NCBI GenBank assembly: GCA_029077825.1
Contig: JAQNCT010000023.1
Coordinates: forward strand, 1 to 36,158
Direction: 5' to 3'
Length of the DNA stretch: 36,158 nucleotides
Source of the DNA: Acidocella sp.
Lineage (GTDB): Bacteria > Pseudomonadota > Alphaproteobacteria > Acetobacterales > Acetobacteraceae
Both the position numbers and the translations under genes were made by a program. The stretch's first letter is position 1, and each line of letters starts with the position of its first letter. This document shows positions 1-9,074 of this stretch, one piece after another. The notes under the pieces were generated by a model that searched no databases, had not been told where the DNA came from, and was given only the letters and a program-made list of their open reading frames with translations.

Positions 1-2
1 CG

Positions 3-599
3 CTACCACCTTATATTGCCCGGCCAGATGGTATTACCGCGCAAGACCAAGCCGATTATCAAACCATGTTTGCAGCCCATGAGGGCGCGGTGGCAGCCCC
101 CACCGCCGGCTTGCATTTTACCCCTGCCCTGCTGGAAGCTTTAGCGGCCAGGGGCATTGCAAGCACGCGGGTAACTTTGCATGTGGGGGCCGGAACATTT
201 CTGCCAGTGCGGGTGCAGAATGTAACCGCACATAAAATGCACGCTGAGCGCGGCATTGTTTCAGCTGAGGCCGCAGCGATGATGAATACCGCCAAACAAA
301 ATGGCGGGCGGATTGTCGCTGTTGGCACCACCGCGCTCCGGTTAATTGAATCAGCCGCCGGGGATGATGGCATGGTGCAGCCGTTTGTTGGTGAAACCGA
401 TATTTTTATTCTGCCAGGGTATAAGTTCAAGGTGGCGGATGTGTTATTCACTAATTTTCACTTGCCACATTCTACTTTGTTGATGCTGGTTTCAGCTTTT
501 TCTGGCATGCCGCGGATTCAAAGCGCTTATCAATATGCCATTGCCCATCAATATCGGTTTTATTCCTATGGCGATGCCTGCCTGTTAGAACGATCATGA
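3..599 (+). CDS. queA: S-adenosylmethionine:tRNA ribosyltransferase-isomerase QueA (3' part; 5' end outside window)
   Basis: QueA transfers and isomerises the ribosyl group of S-adenosylmethionine onto 7-aminomethyl-7-deazaguanine at position 34 of tRNA, making epoxyqueuosine. The reading frame is open from base 3, so the start lies upstream of the window. The visible 198 residues include the family's DYQT-(x)FA stretch followed by [13 protein letters not shown], then [27 protein letters not shown]-like and [15 protein letters not shown], all typical of the QueA C-terminal half. The C-terminus ([12 protein letters not shown]) is complete. The stop overlaps the tgt start by ATGA, implying translational coupling in a queA-tgt-queG operon. 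I see no frameshift. Identity is secure; only the N-terminal part is missing. Confidence 0.96.
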   Translation, partial: LPPYIARPDGITAQDQADYQTMFAAHEGAVAAPTAGLHFTPALLEALAARGIASTRVTLHVGAGTFLPVRVQNVTAHKMHAERGIVSAEAAAMMNTAKQNGGRIVAVGTTALRLIESAAGDDGMVQPFVGETDIFILPGYKFKVADVLFTNFHLPHSTLLMLVSAFSGMPRIQSAYQYAIAHQYRFYSYGDACLLERS

Positions 600-1711
600 A
601 TTTTTCCTATGAATTGCACGCGACTGACAGCGCAGCGCGGGCTGGTACTTTGCATACCGCCCATGGCGATGTGCCAACGCCTACCTTCATGGCCGTTGGC
701 ACAGCCGGCACCGTAAAAGCCATGACCGCTGATGCGGTGCGGGCAACGGGTGCTAATATTGTATTGGGGAACACCTATCATTTGATGCTGCGCCCAACAG
801 CTGAACGGGTCGCAAGGCTGGGTGGTTTGCATAAAATGATGGACTGGCCTCAACCGATATTGACTGATTCCGGCGGCTTTCAAATTATGTCGCTCGCCAA
901 ATTGCGCAAAATGACCGAGGACGGCGTTACCTTCCAATCACACACGGATGGGTCAAAGCATTTTTTGTCACCCGAACGCTCAATGGAAATTCAGTATTTA
1001 TTGGATGCCACCATCACCATGGTGCTGGATGAATGCACGCCCTTCCCAGCCACGCATGAGGAGGCAGCCATTTCAATGCGAATGTCCACCCGCTGGGCGA
1101 AGCGTTCACGCACGGCCTTTGTCGCGCGCGAGGGCTACGGGCAATTTGGGATCGTGCAAGGTGGCGTCTATGAGGATTTGCGGCTGGAATCAGCCGAGGC
1201 GCTGCGGGAATTAAATTTTGAGGGCTATGCCATTGGCGGCTTAGCGGTTGGCGAAGGCCAGGCAATGATGTTTGCGACGTTGGATGTAACCACGCCGCAT
1301 TTGCCCATAAATAAACCGCGCTATTTGATGGGTGTTGGCACACCTGATGACCTGCTGGGCGCGGTGGCACGCGGGGTTGATATGTTTGATTGTGTCATGC
1401 CAACGCGGGCCGGGCGCACGGCGCGGGCATTCACCTCGCAGGGTGTTTTCAATCTTCGCAATGCCCGCTTCATTGATGATGATAAGCCGCTTGATGCCAC
1501 CTGCACCTGCCTTGGCTGTAGCCGCCATAGCCGGGCCTATTTGCATCATTTATTCCGGTGCGAGGAAATTTTGGGGCCGATGCTGCTGACCATTCATAAC
1601 CTCACCTATTATCAATCACTGATGCAAGGGGCGCGGGCGGCGATTTTGGCACAAAACTTTGAGGCTTATTGTGCCAATACGCGCGCCGGTTGGGCGGCGG
1701 GTGATGACTGA
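596..1711 (+). CDS. tgt: tRNA-guanine transglycosylase (queuine tRNA-ribosyltransferase)
   Basis: Tgt exchanges guanine 34 for preQ1 in tRNAs with GUN anticodons (Asp, Asn, His, Tyr), the committed insertion step of queuosine synthesis. The 371-residue protein has the normal bacterial length. It shows [10 protein letters not shown] near residue 60, LTDSGGFQ near 90 (base-binding Asp), GGLAVGE near 215, and [15 protein letters not shown] near 260, which holds the nucleophilic Asp. A zinc site CTCLGCS lies near 300, completed by a His in the following helix. The ATG sits inside the queA stop (ATGA), and the stop lies inside the first codons of queG, so the three queuosine genes are one tightly coupled unit. 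There is nothing unusual in its length or motifs. Confidence 0.98.
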   Translation: MNFSYELHATDSAARAGTLHTAHGDVPTPTFMAVGTAGTVKAMTADAVRATGANIVLGNTYHLMLRPTAERVARLGGLHKMMDWPQPILTDSGGFQIMSLAKLRKMTEDGVTFQSHTDGSKHFLSPERSMEIQYLLDATITMVLDECTPFPATHEEAAISMRMSTRWAKRSRTAFVAREGYGQFGIVQGGVYEDLRLESAEALRELNFEGYAIGGLAVGEGQAMMFATLDVTTPHLPINKPRYLMGVGTPDDLLGAVARGVDMFDCVMPTRAGRTARAFTSQGVFNLRNARFIDDDKPLDATCTCLGCSRHSRAYLHHLFRCEEILGPMLLTIHNLTYYQSLMQGARAAILAQNFEAYCANTRAGWAAGDD

Positions 1712-2756
1712 TATTAAAACCGCCATCATCGCGCGCGCGGCGGCGCTCGGCTTTGATGCGGTGGGGTTTAGCCGTGCCACGCTGACAGCAAAACAGCGCG
1801 ATGGCCTGCATAATTTTTTAGCCGCCGGGCATCATGGCACAATGGGCTGGATGGCAGAGCGGGCGGCACAGCGCGCGGACCCGCAGAATTTATGGCCTGA
1901 AGCCGTGAGCGTGGTCACGCTTGGGCTTTCATACGCGCCAGCAGATGATGCTCTGGCCACAACGCGAATTCCCGAGGCGGGCAATATTTCAGTTTATGCC
2001 CGCAACCGGGATTATCATGATGTTATAAAGGGTAAGCTCAAACATCTTGGGCAGTTTATTGCCGCGCAGAAAAACCATGTGAAAGTGTTTGTTGATACCG
2101 CACCGGTAATGGAAAAGCCGCTGGCGCAGCAGTCCGGGTTGGGCTGGCAGGGCAAGCACACCAACCTTGTGTCGCGCCAGCATGGCTCATGGCTGTTTTT
2201 GGGTGAGGTTTTCACCACCCTCGCCATTGCGCCTGACACGCCCGCGCTGGACCATTGCGGCTCCTGCCATGCCTGTATCAGCGCTTGCCCGACCAAAGCT
2301 TTCCCCGCCCCTTACAAGCTCGACGCGCGACGCTGCATTTCATACCTCACCATTGAACATGCCGGGCCGATTTCTGTGGAATTTCGCACCGCCATGGGCA
2401 ACCGGATTTATGGCTGCGATGACTGCCTGGCGGTGTGCCCCTGGAACAAGTTTGCGGTAGCGGGGCATGAGGCTAAGCTGGCGCAGCGGGAGGATTTAAC
2501 TGCCCCCCTGCTGGCTGAGCTGGCCGGGCTGGATGATGCGGCGTTCCGGGTTAAGTTCAGCGGCTCTCCCATCAAGCGTATTGGCCGCAACCGGTTTGTC
2601 CGCAATGTGGCCATTGCCATTGGCAACAGCGGGGCCGCCCACCTGCTGCCAATGGCGCAAACCCTGGCAGCAGAGCCTGACCCGGTGGTGGCGGAGGCTG
2701 GGGCCTGGGCCGTCGCTTCCCTTCAGGGCGCGAAAGGGGTAAATTCTGGCCTATGA
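1704..2756 (+). CDS. queG: Epoxyqueuosine reductase QueG
   Basis: QueG is a cobalamin-dependent iron-sulfur reductase that removes the epoxide oxygen of epoxyqueuosine in tRNA, the last step to queuosine. The 350-residue protein starts with MTDIKTAI. An in-frame extension upstream would lie wholly inside tgt, so I take the ATG that overlaps the tgt end by 8 bp. The N-terminal half carries the family stretch [15 protein letters not shown] and [26 protein letters not shown]. Two 4Fe-4S motifs follow, [16 protein letters not shown] and [19 protein letters not shown]-like C-terminal region ([17 protein letters not shown]) follows, which binds tRNA in characterised QueG. The stop overlaps the accD start by ATGA. 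Confidence 0.97.
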   Translation: MTDIKTAIIARAAALGFDAVGFSRATLTAKQRDGLHNFLAAGHHGTMGWMAERAAQRADPQNLWPEAVSVVTLGLSYAPADDALATTRIPEAGNISVYARNRDYHDVIKGKLKHLGQFIAAQKNHVKVFVDTAPVMEKPLAQQSGLGWQGKHTNLVSRQHGSWLFLGEVFTTLAIAPDTPALDHCGSCHACISACPTKAFPAPYKLDARRCISYLTIEHAGPISVEFRTAMGNRIYGCDDCLAVCPWNKFAVAGHEAKLAQREDLTAPLLAELAGLDDAAFRVKFSGSPIKRIGRNRFVRNVAIAIGNSGAAHLLPMAQTLAAEPDPVVAEAGAWAVASLQGAKGVNSGL

Positions 2757-3616
2757 ATTGGATCTCAGAATTTGTTCGCCCTAAAATTCGCACCTTGCTG
2801 GGCCGCAAGGAGGTGCCTGATAATTTATGGCACCAGTGCCCGAAGTGCCAGCAAATGATTTTTCAGCGCGAGTTGGAGGCCAGCAAAAAAGTTTGCCCGC
2901 ATTGCGGCCACCATATGCGGGCCAGTGCGGCGGACCGGCTGGACTGGACATTTGATGAGGGCAATTACACACGAATTGACCTGCCAAAAGTGGTCGCTGA
3001 CCCGCTAAAATTTCGTGACCAGAAAAAATACGCAGACCGTCTGCGAGAAGCGCGAGAGACCACCAAGCATGAGGATGCGCTGCTGGTAGCGCACGGCACC
3101 ATTGGCGGCCACAAAGCCGTTGTGGCCGCAATGGATTTTGACTTTATGGCAGGTTCAATGGGGGCTGCCGTGGGCGAAGGGCTGGTGGCGGCGGCCAGGC
3201 TGGCGGTGCTGCAAGCCGCACCATTGATTGTTTATGCAGCCTCCGGCGGGGCGCGGATGCAGGAAGGTGCTATCAGCCTGATGCAGATGCCGCGCACCAC
3301 CATTGCCGCCATGATGGTGAAGGAAGCCAGGCTGCCGTTTATAACCGTACTGACTGACCCTACCACCGGCGGCGTGACAGCGTCTTTTGCGATGCTGGGG
3401 GATATTCAAATCTCGGAGCCAAATGCACTGATCGGGTTTGCGGGTGCCCGAGTGATCGAGCAGACGGTGCGGGAAAAACTGCCCGAAGGCTTCCAGCGGG
3501 CGGAATATCTGCTGGCTCATGGCATGATTGACATGGTGGCGAAGCGCGGTGAACTGACCGCGACCTTGAGCAAAATCATCGACCTGCTCATGGCAAACCA
3601 CAAGGCGGCGGCTTGA
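2753..3616 (+). CDS. accD: Acetyl-CoA carboxylase carboxyltransferase subunit beta
   Basis: AccD pairs with AccA to transfer the carboxyl group from biotin carboxyl carrier protein to acetyl-CoA, giving malonyl-CoA for fatty-acid synthesis in the cytoplasm. The 287-residue protein has the N-terminal zinc ribbon (Cys29-x2-Cys32 and Cys48-x2-Cys51). A crotonase-like core follows, with DFDFMAGSMGAAVGE, ASGGARMQEGAISLMQM, TDPTTGGVTASFAMLGD and GFAGARVIEQT. Its ATG overlaps the queG stop and its stop overlaps the folC TTG start. Placement of accD directly before folC is common in alphaproteobacteria, although there the upstream genes are usually trpFBA. Here the upstream neighbours are queuosine genes. 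Confidence 0.98.
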   Translation: MNWISEFVRPKIRTLLGRKEVPDNLWHQCPKCQQMIFQRELEASKKVCPHCGHHMRASAADRLDWTFDEGNYTRIDLPKVVADPLKFRDQKKYADRLREARETTKHEDALLVAHGTIGGHKAVVAAMDFDFMAGSMGAAVGEGLVAAARLAVLQAAPLIVYAASGGARMQEGAISLMQMPRTTIAAMMVKEARLPFITVLTDPTTGGVTASFAMLGDIQISEPNALIGFAGARVIEQTVREKLPEGFQRAEYLLAHGMIDMVAKRGELTATLSKIIDLLMANHKAAA

Positions 3617-4959
3617 GCCGGTATCATGCCAGTCTGGACAGGCTGCATAACCTCTACCCGAAACTGATTGATTTAAGCCTCGGGCGGCTGGAGCGCCTGT
3701 TGGCGGATTTGGGCAGCCCGCATTTGCGTCTGCCGCCGGTTATTCACGTGGCGGGAACCAACGGCAAAGGCAGCACTTGCGCGTTCATGCGGGCCATTGC
3801 CGAAGCGGCGGGGCTGAAGGTGCATATATATACCTCACCGCACTTGGTAACATTCAATGAGCGGATCCGGCTGGCAGGTGAATTAGTGTCAGATGCAGCG
3901 CTGGCTGAAGCGCTTGATGAAATTGAGAGTAAAAACGCCGGTAACCAAATAACCGTGTTTGAGGCAATAACGGCGGCGGCGTTTTTGTTGTTCTCGCGCG
4001 CGCCAGCTGATTTATGCATTCTGGAAGTGGGGCTTGGCGGCAAGCTGGACGCTACCAACGTCATAGCCGCCCCAAAGGTAGCGGCAATTACTTCAATCTC
4101 GATGGATCATCAGGATTTTTTGGGCGCGCGGCTTGAAATGATCGCCGCTGAGAAAGCTGGCATTATCAAACCCGGCTGCATAGTGGTAACGGGCCTGCAA
4201 GCGCCCACGGCATTAGATGAGATTGTAAAAACCGCTGCCGCCGCCGCCGCACCTTTGCGCCTGCGCGGGCGTGATTGGGAAGTAACGCCAACGCCAGATG
4301 GTTTGCGGTTTGCGGGTATGGAATTGCCCAAGCCAGCACTGCTTGGAGAGCATCAGGCGGATAACGCAGGTATCGCCATGGCAGCACTGCAGGCCAGCGG
4401 GCTGAAATTTCCCGCAAGCGCTTATGCGGCTGGCTTGCACAACGCCGAATGGCCAGCACGGCTGCAACGGCTGCATGGCGCTTTGCTGAGCAAGCTTCCC
4501 GCTGGTTCAGAGCTTTGGTTGGACGGGGCCCATAACCCTGGTGGCGGCCAGGCACTGGCAGCCCAGCTTGACGCTTGGGGAAGCCCGACGGTTTTACTGG
4601 TCGGGATGAAACAGTCAAAAGATGTTGCTGAATTTATTACACCGCTGTTAACGCGCGCTGCGAAAATTTTCGCGGTGGTGGAGCTTGGGCAGCACCTGGC
4701 GCTGCCGATTGAAAAAATTATTGCAGCCTCGCGGGGCATCGCGGTGCCAGGGCCGGATGTGGCGGGGGCGATGGCCCAAATCCATGAACCAGCGCGGGTG
4801 TTGATTTGCGGCAGTCTTTATCTGGCGGGTGAGGTTTTAAAGCTGGATGCCAGCAACCCGCCGCCACCCACCAGCACTGCCGCCAGCCCCAGTGCCCAGG
4901 AAAATCCGGCAAACCCGAATAAAACCAGCAGAAAAGAGGACACAACCGGGGTGATATAA
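3613..4959 (+). CDS. folC: Bifunctional folylpolyglutamate synthase / dihydrofolate synthase
   Basis: FolC adds glutamate to dihydropteroate and then to folates, in the cytoplasm. The P-loop GTNGKGST is at about residues 48-55, with YTSPHL---NERI near 74, LEVGLGGKLDATNV near 136 and SMDHQDFLG near 167. DGAHNPGG marks the C-terminal Mur-ligase domain. The start is a TTG inside the accD stop (TTGA); no other in-frame start precedes the conserved LDRLHNLYPK. Recognisable homology ends around LYLAGEVLKLDAS. The last 30-odd residues (Pro/Thr/Ser-rich) are read from DNA that is antisense to the final transmembrane helix of the convergent exporter gene, so this tail is probably an acquired read-through extension without a folded role. 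Confidence 0.95.
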   Translation: MSRYHASLDRLHNLYPKLIDLSLGRLERLLADLGSPHLRLPPVIHVAGTNGKGSTCAFMRAIAEAAGLKVHIYTSPHLVTFNERIRLAGELVSDAALAEALDEIESKNAGNQITVFEAITAAAFLLFSRAPADLCILEVGLGGKLDATNVIAAPKVAAITSISMDHQDFLGARLEMIAAEKAGIIKPGCIVVTGLQAPTALDEIVKTAAAAAAPLRLRGRDWEVTPTPDGLRFAGMELPKPALLGEHQADNAGIAMAALQASGLKFPASAYAAGLHNAEWPARLQRLHGALLSKLPAGSELWLDGAHNPGGGQALAAQLDAWGSPTVLLVGMKQSKDVAEFITPLLTRAAKIFAVVELGQHLALPIEKIIAASRGIAVPGPDVAGAMAQIHEPARVLICGSLYLAGEVLKLDASNPPPPTSTAASPSAQENPANPNKTSRKEDTTGVI

Positions 4960-5675
4960 GCAAGCGTGCCTATCAAGCGCGGATCGCCTTGTTTCATGCC
5001 GTAATCCCACAAATAAAACGCCGCCCCTAGCGGGCCCAAACCCATAAGGCATGCCACCAGCCAATTGGTGGGCGTGAGGGTGAATGGGCGCTCAAACAGC
5101 ATATGCGCCGCAGCGGCTAAACCGGCGGTGGCGAGGCAAAACCCTGCCAAAGCGCCGGTTGGTACCGCCACTGACCATTTGCGTGCCAGCACCGAATACA
5201 ACGCCCACACCACGGCGGCCCCAATGGCGGCAAGATAACCAGGGATAAAACCCGCCGAAAACGCTATCCCCTGCCCCAACAGCATAAACGAGCCAACCAG
5301 CCCCAGCCCAATGCCCAGCCAGTGCTGGCGAGATAATTGTAACCCCAGCAACCAGGCAGAGAGCAAAACAATTAACAACGGCCAAAGGTAATTTAGCAAA
5401 TTGGCCTGCGCTGCCGGCGCGTGCGAGAGTGAGAAAAAATACAGCGCATGATAGCCAAATAACCCGCCCACCCCATGCGCCCAGGCGCGCGGCGATTGGC
5501 GCAGCACCGCAAGTTGCCCGCTGGCTAGCAACCAGGCCACCCCCGCTAACCCGGACACACTAAAGCCAATGGCCGTCAACAGCAGTGGGGGCACCCCCGC
5601 CTCCGCCCGTGCGCCCAAGGCCAAAAATGCCCAGAGCCCAATGGCCCCAACGCCGGAGATTGTTGCGCGGTTCAC
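4818..5675 (-). CDS. DMT-superfamily EamA transporter, YddG-like exporter
   Basis: This is a predicted inner-membrane drug/metabolite transporter of 285 residues with about ten hydrophobic helices in two EamA repeats. Motifs such as NLLNYLWPLLIVL in the first half and GTLAYITPVVSSFLLVLFG in the second resemble the aromatic amino-acid exporter YddG; the substrate here is inferred, not shown. The start appears to be GTG (MNRATISGV...); the nearby ATG is out of frame and stops after three codons, and an in-frame stop lies a few codons upstream. The last 47 codons overlap the folC C-terminal extension on the opposite strand. The final hydrophobic helix is family-typical, so this gene is the ancestral occupant of the overlap. 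Confidence 0.88.
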   Translation of the reverse strand: MNRATISGVGAIGLWAFLALGARAEAGVPPLLLTAIGFSVSGLAGVAWLLASGQLAVLRQSPRAWAHGVGGLFGYHALYFFSLSHAPAAQANLLNYLWPLLIVLLSAWLLGLQLSRQHWLGIGLGLVGSFMLLGQGIAFSAGFIPGYLAAIGAAVVWALYSVLARKWSVAVPTGALAGFCLATAGLAAAAHMLFERPFTLTPTNWLVACLMGLGPLGAAFYLWDYGMKQGDPRLIGTLAYITPVVSSFLLVLFGFAGFSWALGLAAVLVGGGGLLASSFKTSPAR

Positions 5676-5707
5676 TGATTCATTATGCGATCAACAAAGG
5701 CGTGGAC

Positions 5708-5723
5708 GGCCGCTTGCGCGGCC
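5708..5723 (-). terminator. Possible hairpin terminator after phaB
   Basis: A perfect 6-bp GC stem (GGCCGC / GCGGCC) with a 4-base loop lies in the 64-bp gap between the phaB stop and the exporter start. One further mismatch is followed by two more pairs. It lacks a clear U-run, so intrinsic termination is doubtful; it could also be a pause site or 5' leader structure for the exporter mRNA. Confidence 0.35.
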
Positions 5724-5739
5724 ATCGCAGAACAACGCC

Positions 5740-6462
5740 TTAGTACATATGTTGCCCACCGTTGATCGAGAGAGTCGAACCGGTAATGAAGTCGGCTTCG
5801 TCGGCGGTGAGGAAAAGGACGCCGCGGGCGATGTCCTCCGCAGTGCCTAGGCGTCCACGCGGGATTTTGGCGATGATTTTTTGTAGCACGTCGGGCGGCA
5901 CGGCGCGCACCATTTCGGTGTCCACATAGCCCGGCGCAATGGCGTTGGCGGTAATGGAAAAACGCGCCCCTTCCTGGGCAAGCGCCTTGGTAAAGCCATG
6001 GATGCCAGATTTTGCGGCAGCATAGTTGACCTGACCATACTGGCCGGCCTGGCCGTTGATCGAGCCGATGCTGACAATACGGCCAAATTTATGCTCCTTC
6101 ATGCCATCAAAGCACAGCTTGCTGAGGTTGAAGCAGGAGCCGAGGTTGGTATCCATCACCGCATCCCACATGTCGCGGGACATTTTAGCGATGGTGGTAT
6201 CGCGGGTGATGCCCGCATTGTTCACCAGAATTTCGATCGTGCCGTGCTTAGCGGCAATCGCGGCGACCGCGGCAGCACATTGCTCATAGTCCCCGGCGTC
6301 GAAACGAATGGTCTCGATGCCGGTGGCTTTGGTAAATGCTTCAGCGGCTTCGGTGTTACCGGCGTAGCTGGCTATCACTAGCCGTCCCGCTTGGTGAAGG
6401 GCTACGCTGATGGCGGCGCCAATACCGCGCGTGCCGCCTGTAACAAGTGCTATTCTCGACAT
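5740..6462 (-). CDS. phaB: Acetoacetyl-CoA reductase (NADPH), PhaB-type short-chain dehydrogenase
   Basis: PhaB reduces acetoacetyl-CoA to (R)-3-hydroxybutyryl-CoA, the precursor of polyhydroxybutyrate. The 240-residue protein has the Rossmann motif VTGGTRGIG (residues 7-15), NNAG at 81-84, and the catalytic set Ser134, Tyr147 and Lys151 within GSINGQAGQYGQVNYAAAK, a signature close to characterised PhaB proteins. It ends in NGGQHMY, also PhaB-like. I chose the ATG preceded by a strong Shine-Dalgarno (aagggag, about 7 bases upstream); an upstream in-frame ATG has no such site. No phaA or phaC lies in the window. A FabG-like role in fatty-acid synthesis is the alternative, but the GQ-GQ-NY signature favours PhaB. 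Confidence 0.9.
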   Translation of the reverse strand: MSRIALVTGGTRGIGAAISVALHQAGRLVIASYAGNTEAAEAFTKATGIETIRFDAGDYEQCAAAVAAIAAKHGTIEILVNNAGITRDTTIAKMSRDMWDAVMDTNLGSCFNLSKLCFDGMKEHKFGRIVSIGSINGQAGQYGQVNYAAAKSGIHGFTKALAQEGARFSITANAIAPGYVDTEMVRAVPPDVLQKIIAKIPRGRLGTAEDIARGVLFLTADEADFITGSTLSINGGQHMY

Positions 6463-6526
6463 TTTGTTTTCTCCCTTGATTGATTGAAGCATTAAAGCAA
6501 AATCCCAGAAGTGCAAAATAGTTAGT

Positions 6527-7597
6527 TTACCAATTGGTCAGGCTATTTTTTTTCGCCCGCGCAATGACAAACCAAAGCCACAAAAGCTGCACCAGCACGG
6601 GTACACAGAGAATCGGCAGGTGCCATCCTGGGCTGGTTGCCAAAAAGCCAATCGCCGTCAGGCCGCCCAGAATTGCAAAACCCCAATGCAACAAAGCAAT
6701 AATGCGCGCATCCACCCCCGCCCGGTGGGCGAGCTGGTAGAGATGGCCGCGATGCGCTCTGGTGATATTATCCCCCGCCAGCACGCGACGGACCAGGGTG
6801 AAAGCAACATCGAAAAGCACGCCTGAGAGCAGCAGCGGCACCAGCAGGAAGGACAGCGGCTCGCTGCCATAACGCGCCGCCGCGATGCCGAACAAAGCCA
6901 GCATGAAGCCGCAGAACTGGCTGCCGACATCACCCATGAAAATTTTGGCGCCAGGAAAATTAAATGGCAGAAAACCCAACACACCGCCGGCCAGCAGCAG
7001 GGCGGCCGTATAGACGAAAAATCCGCTATAGGCGGCGGCAATGGCAGCCAGAAACAGGCACGCGATTAACGTAACGCCGCCGGCCAGGCCGTTCAGACCA
7101 TCGATGAAATTCATCGCGTTGGTGATAAACAGAATAAAAAGCAGAGTCAGCGGGATACCGAGCCAGCCGGTATCAACGGGGCCGATGAAAGGCAGCAGAA
7201 AAACATGCACCCACAACCCAGCAAATACCGCCACCGAGGCCGCCAGCAGCTGGGCCAGCAGTTTAACGAGAAAGGAGACATCGTATAAATCATCAATAAA
7301 CGAGATCACCGCCATCAGCACCGCCGCCCCGATCACGCCCAGGAAACGCGCTTCAGGAAGGCGCGAAACCTGGCCGTATTGGTGCAACAGTAAAACCCCC
7401 AGCAGAAACGCCGCCACGATGCCGACGCCGCCGGATTTGGGCGTTGTCACGCTATGGGCTTTGCGCGGCCCCGGCGGGTCAGGCACGCCGACGGCGACCA
7501 TCGCCCGCACGATAATAGCTGAAAACATCGCCAAACCGGCCATTAGCGCCAGGTGGCGAGGGAGTGAGAGGGCAGGCCAGGACTGGAAATGATCCAT
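6527..7597 (-). CDS. WecA/MraY-family glycosyl-1-phosphate transferase (WbpL-like)
   Basis: Polytopic membrane enzymes of this family transfer a sugar-1-phosphate from a UDP-sugar to undecaprenyl phosphate, initiating O-antigen, capsule or related glycan synthesis. The 356-residue protein has about ten membrane segments and the family's catalytic loops: FIDDLYD (Asp102-Asp103), NAMNFIDG (160-167), FMGDVGS (220-226) and RAHRGHLYQ (280-288). The start ATG at 7597 removes an N-terminal stretch that would run into the divergent ugd leader; no clear Shine-Dalgarno is seen, so the start is uncertain. Divergent placement against ugd and downstream glycan genes supports a surface-polysaccharide role. 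MraY itself is less likely because no cell-wall genes are near. Confidence 0.88.
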   Translation of the reverse strand: MDHFQSWPALSLPRHLALMAGLAMFSAIIVRAMVAVGVPDPPGPRKAHSVTTPKSGGVGIVAAFLLGVLLLHQYGQVSRLPEARFLGVIGAAVLMAVISFIDDLYDVSFLVKLLAQLLAASVAVFAGLWVHVFLLPFIGPVDTGWLGIPLTLLFILFITNAMNFIDGLNGLAGGVTLIACLFLAAIAAAYSGFFVYTAALLLAGGVLGFLPFNFPGAKIFMGDVGSQFCGFMLALFGIAAARYGSEPLSFLLVPLLLSGVLFDVAFTLVRRVLAGDNITRAHRGHLYQLAHRAGVDARIIALLHWGFAILGGLTAIGFLATSPGWHLPILCVPVLVQLLWLWFVIARAKKNSLTNW

Positions 7598-7727
7598 TAC
7601 GCGCAACCATGGCTGAAACTTCAGAGGTTTTGAAGATGCGCTCTTGAGACATAGCCGACCGGTGGGGTTGCATGCGGGCACGGCTCGCGCCAGAAGCGCA
7701 ATTATCGGCAGAAGCCAGGAGCTCAAT

Positions 7728-9053
7728 GTGAGAATAGCGATCATTGGTGGTGGATATGTGGGCTTGGTCTCTGGCGCCTGCTTTGCCGAGTTCGGCGTGG
7801 AGGTAGCGATCTACGAGGCTGACCCGCGCAAGCGCGACATGCTGATCCACGGCCAAATTCCAATTTATGAGCCAGGACTGGACCGGCTGGTCGCCGACAA
7901 CGCCGCCGCCGGGCGGTTGACCTTTCCGGACAGTCTGGAAGATGGCATCGCAGGAGCCGAGGCGATTTTTATTGCCGTAGGCACACCAACCCGGCGCGGT
8001 GATGGCCATGCCGACTTGACCTTTGTGTTCGCCGCCGTGGCACAGGTGGTGAAATGCCTGGATCATCCGGCAATTATCGTCACCAAATCGACCGTGCCGG
8101 TGGGCACCGGGCGGAAAATTGCCGATCTGGCGCATCAATTGCGGCCTGAGTTGGGAATCGAAGTGGCCTCGAACCCAGAGTTTTTACGCGAAGGCAGCGC
8201 GATTGCGGATTTTATGCGGCCCGACCGGGTGATTGTGGGCACTGACAGTGAGCGCGCCAAGGATGTGCTGCGGCGGCTGTACCGCCCATTATACCTGATC
8301 GAGACGCCAATTGTTTTCACCGGGCTGGAAACCGCCGAACTGATTAAATACGCCGCCAACGGGTTTCTGGCGATGAAGATCACCTTCATCAACGAGATGG
8401 CGGATTTGTGCGAGATGGTGGGGGCCGATGTGAATGACGTGGCCCGTGGCATTGGGCTGGATGGCCGGATTGGCCGGAAGTTTCTGCATGCCGGGCCAGG
8501 ATTTGGCGGCTCGTGCTTCCCCAAGGATACGCTGGCCCTGATGCGGATTGCCGAGGAGGCCGGCGCGCCAAGCAAGCTGATCCAGTCGGTGGTGGCGGTG
8601 AATGATGCCCGCAAAACTGCGATGGCGGCGCGGGTGATTGCGGCCTGCGGCGGCGATGTGAGTGGCAAGCGGATTGCGATACTGGGGCTGGCTTTCAAGC
8701 CGGAGACCGATGACATGCGTGAAGCCCCTGCAATCCCACTGATCGAAGGGCTGCTCTCGGCCGGGGCGCACGTGGTCGGGTTCGACCCGGTGGCGATGCC
8801 GACGGCCAAAACATTACTGCCGCCTGCTATGGAATTTGCCGGGGACTCCCGCGCCGTCGTGAAAGATGCTGATGCGGTGGTGCTGGTAACCGAATGGAAC
8901 GAGTTCCGCGCCTTAGCACCGCGCTGGCTAGCCGGGCAAATGCGCGGTGATTTGATTGTGGATTTGCGCAACGTGTTTGACCCTGCCGCGATGCGGGCGG
9001 CGGGTCTTAGCTATCATGGGATTGGCCGTAAACAGATTTTGACGAGCGTTTGA
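7728..9053 (+). CDS. ugd: UDP-glucose 6-dehydrogenase
   Basis: Ugd oxidises UDP-glucose twice with NAD+ to UDP-glucuronate for acidic polysaccharides. The 441-residue protein has the NAD-binding IIGGGYVGLVSG (5-16), AVGTPTRRGDGHADL (83-97), STVPVGTG (121-128), the catalytic GPGFGGSCFPKDT with Cys263, and ILGLAFKPETDDMREAP in the C-terminal domain. I chose the GTG at 7728 because it yields the canonical MRIAIIGGGYVGL N-terminus and is preceded by AGGAG at proper distance. An in-frame upstream ATG adds 28 residues foreign to the family. A GDP-mannose dehydrogenase activity is the main alternative within the superfamily. It starts a plus-strand run of glycan and lipid genes. Confidence 0.95.
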   Translation: MRIAIIGGGYVGLVSGACFAEFGVEVAIYEADPRKRDMLIHGQIPIYEPGLDRLVADNAAAGRLTFPDSLEDGIAGAEAIFIAVGTPTRRGDGHADLTFVFAAVAQVVKCLDHPAIIVTKSTVPVGTGRKIADLAHQLRPELGIEVASNPEFLREGSAIADFMRPDRVIVGTDSERAKDVLRRLYRPLYLIETPIVFTGLETAELIKYAANGFLAMKITFINEMADLCEMVGADVNDVARGIGLDGRIGRKFLHAGPGFGGSCFPKDTLALMRIAEEAGAPSKLIQSVVAVNDARKTAMAARVIAACGGDVSGKRIAILGLAFKPETDDMREAPAIPLIEGLLSAGAHVVGFDPVAMPTAKTLLPPAMEFAGDSRAVVKDADAVVLVTEWNEFRALAPRWLAGQMRGDLIVDLRNVFDPAAMRAAGLSYHGIGRKQILTSV

Positions 9054-9074
9054 TGAGATTAGGTCGTAAAGCAT

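Noticed and set aside
7041-7592. 183-codon plus-strand open frame
   Set aside because: It is antisense to the WecA-like gene, which shows all family catalytic loops.
8135-8971. 278-codon minus-strand open frame
   Set aside because: It is antisense to ugd, whose catalytic and nucleotide-binding motifs are intact; the product is Ser/Ala-rich without domain features.
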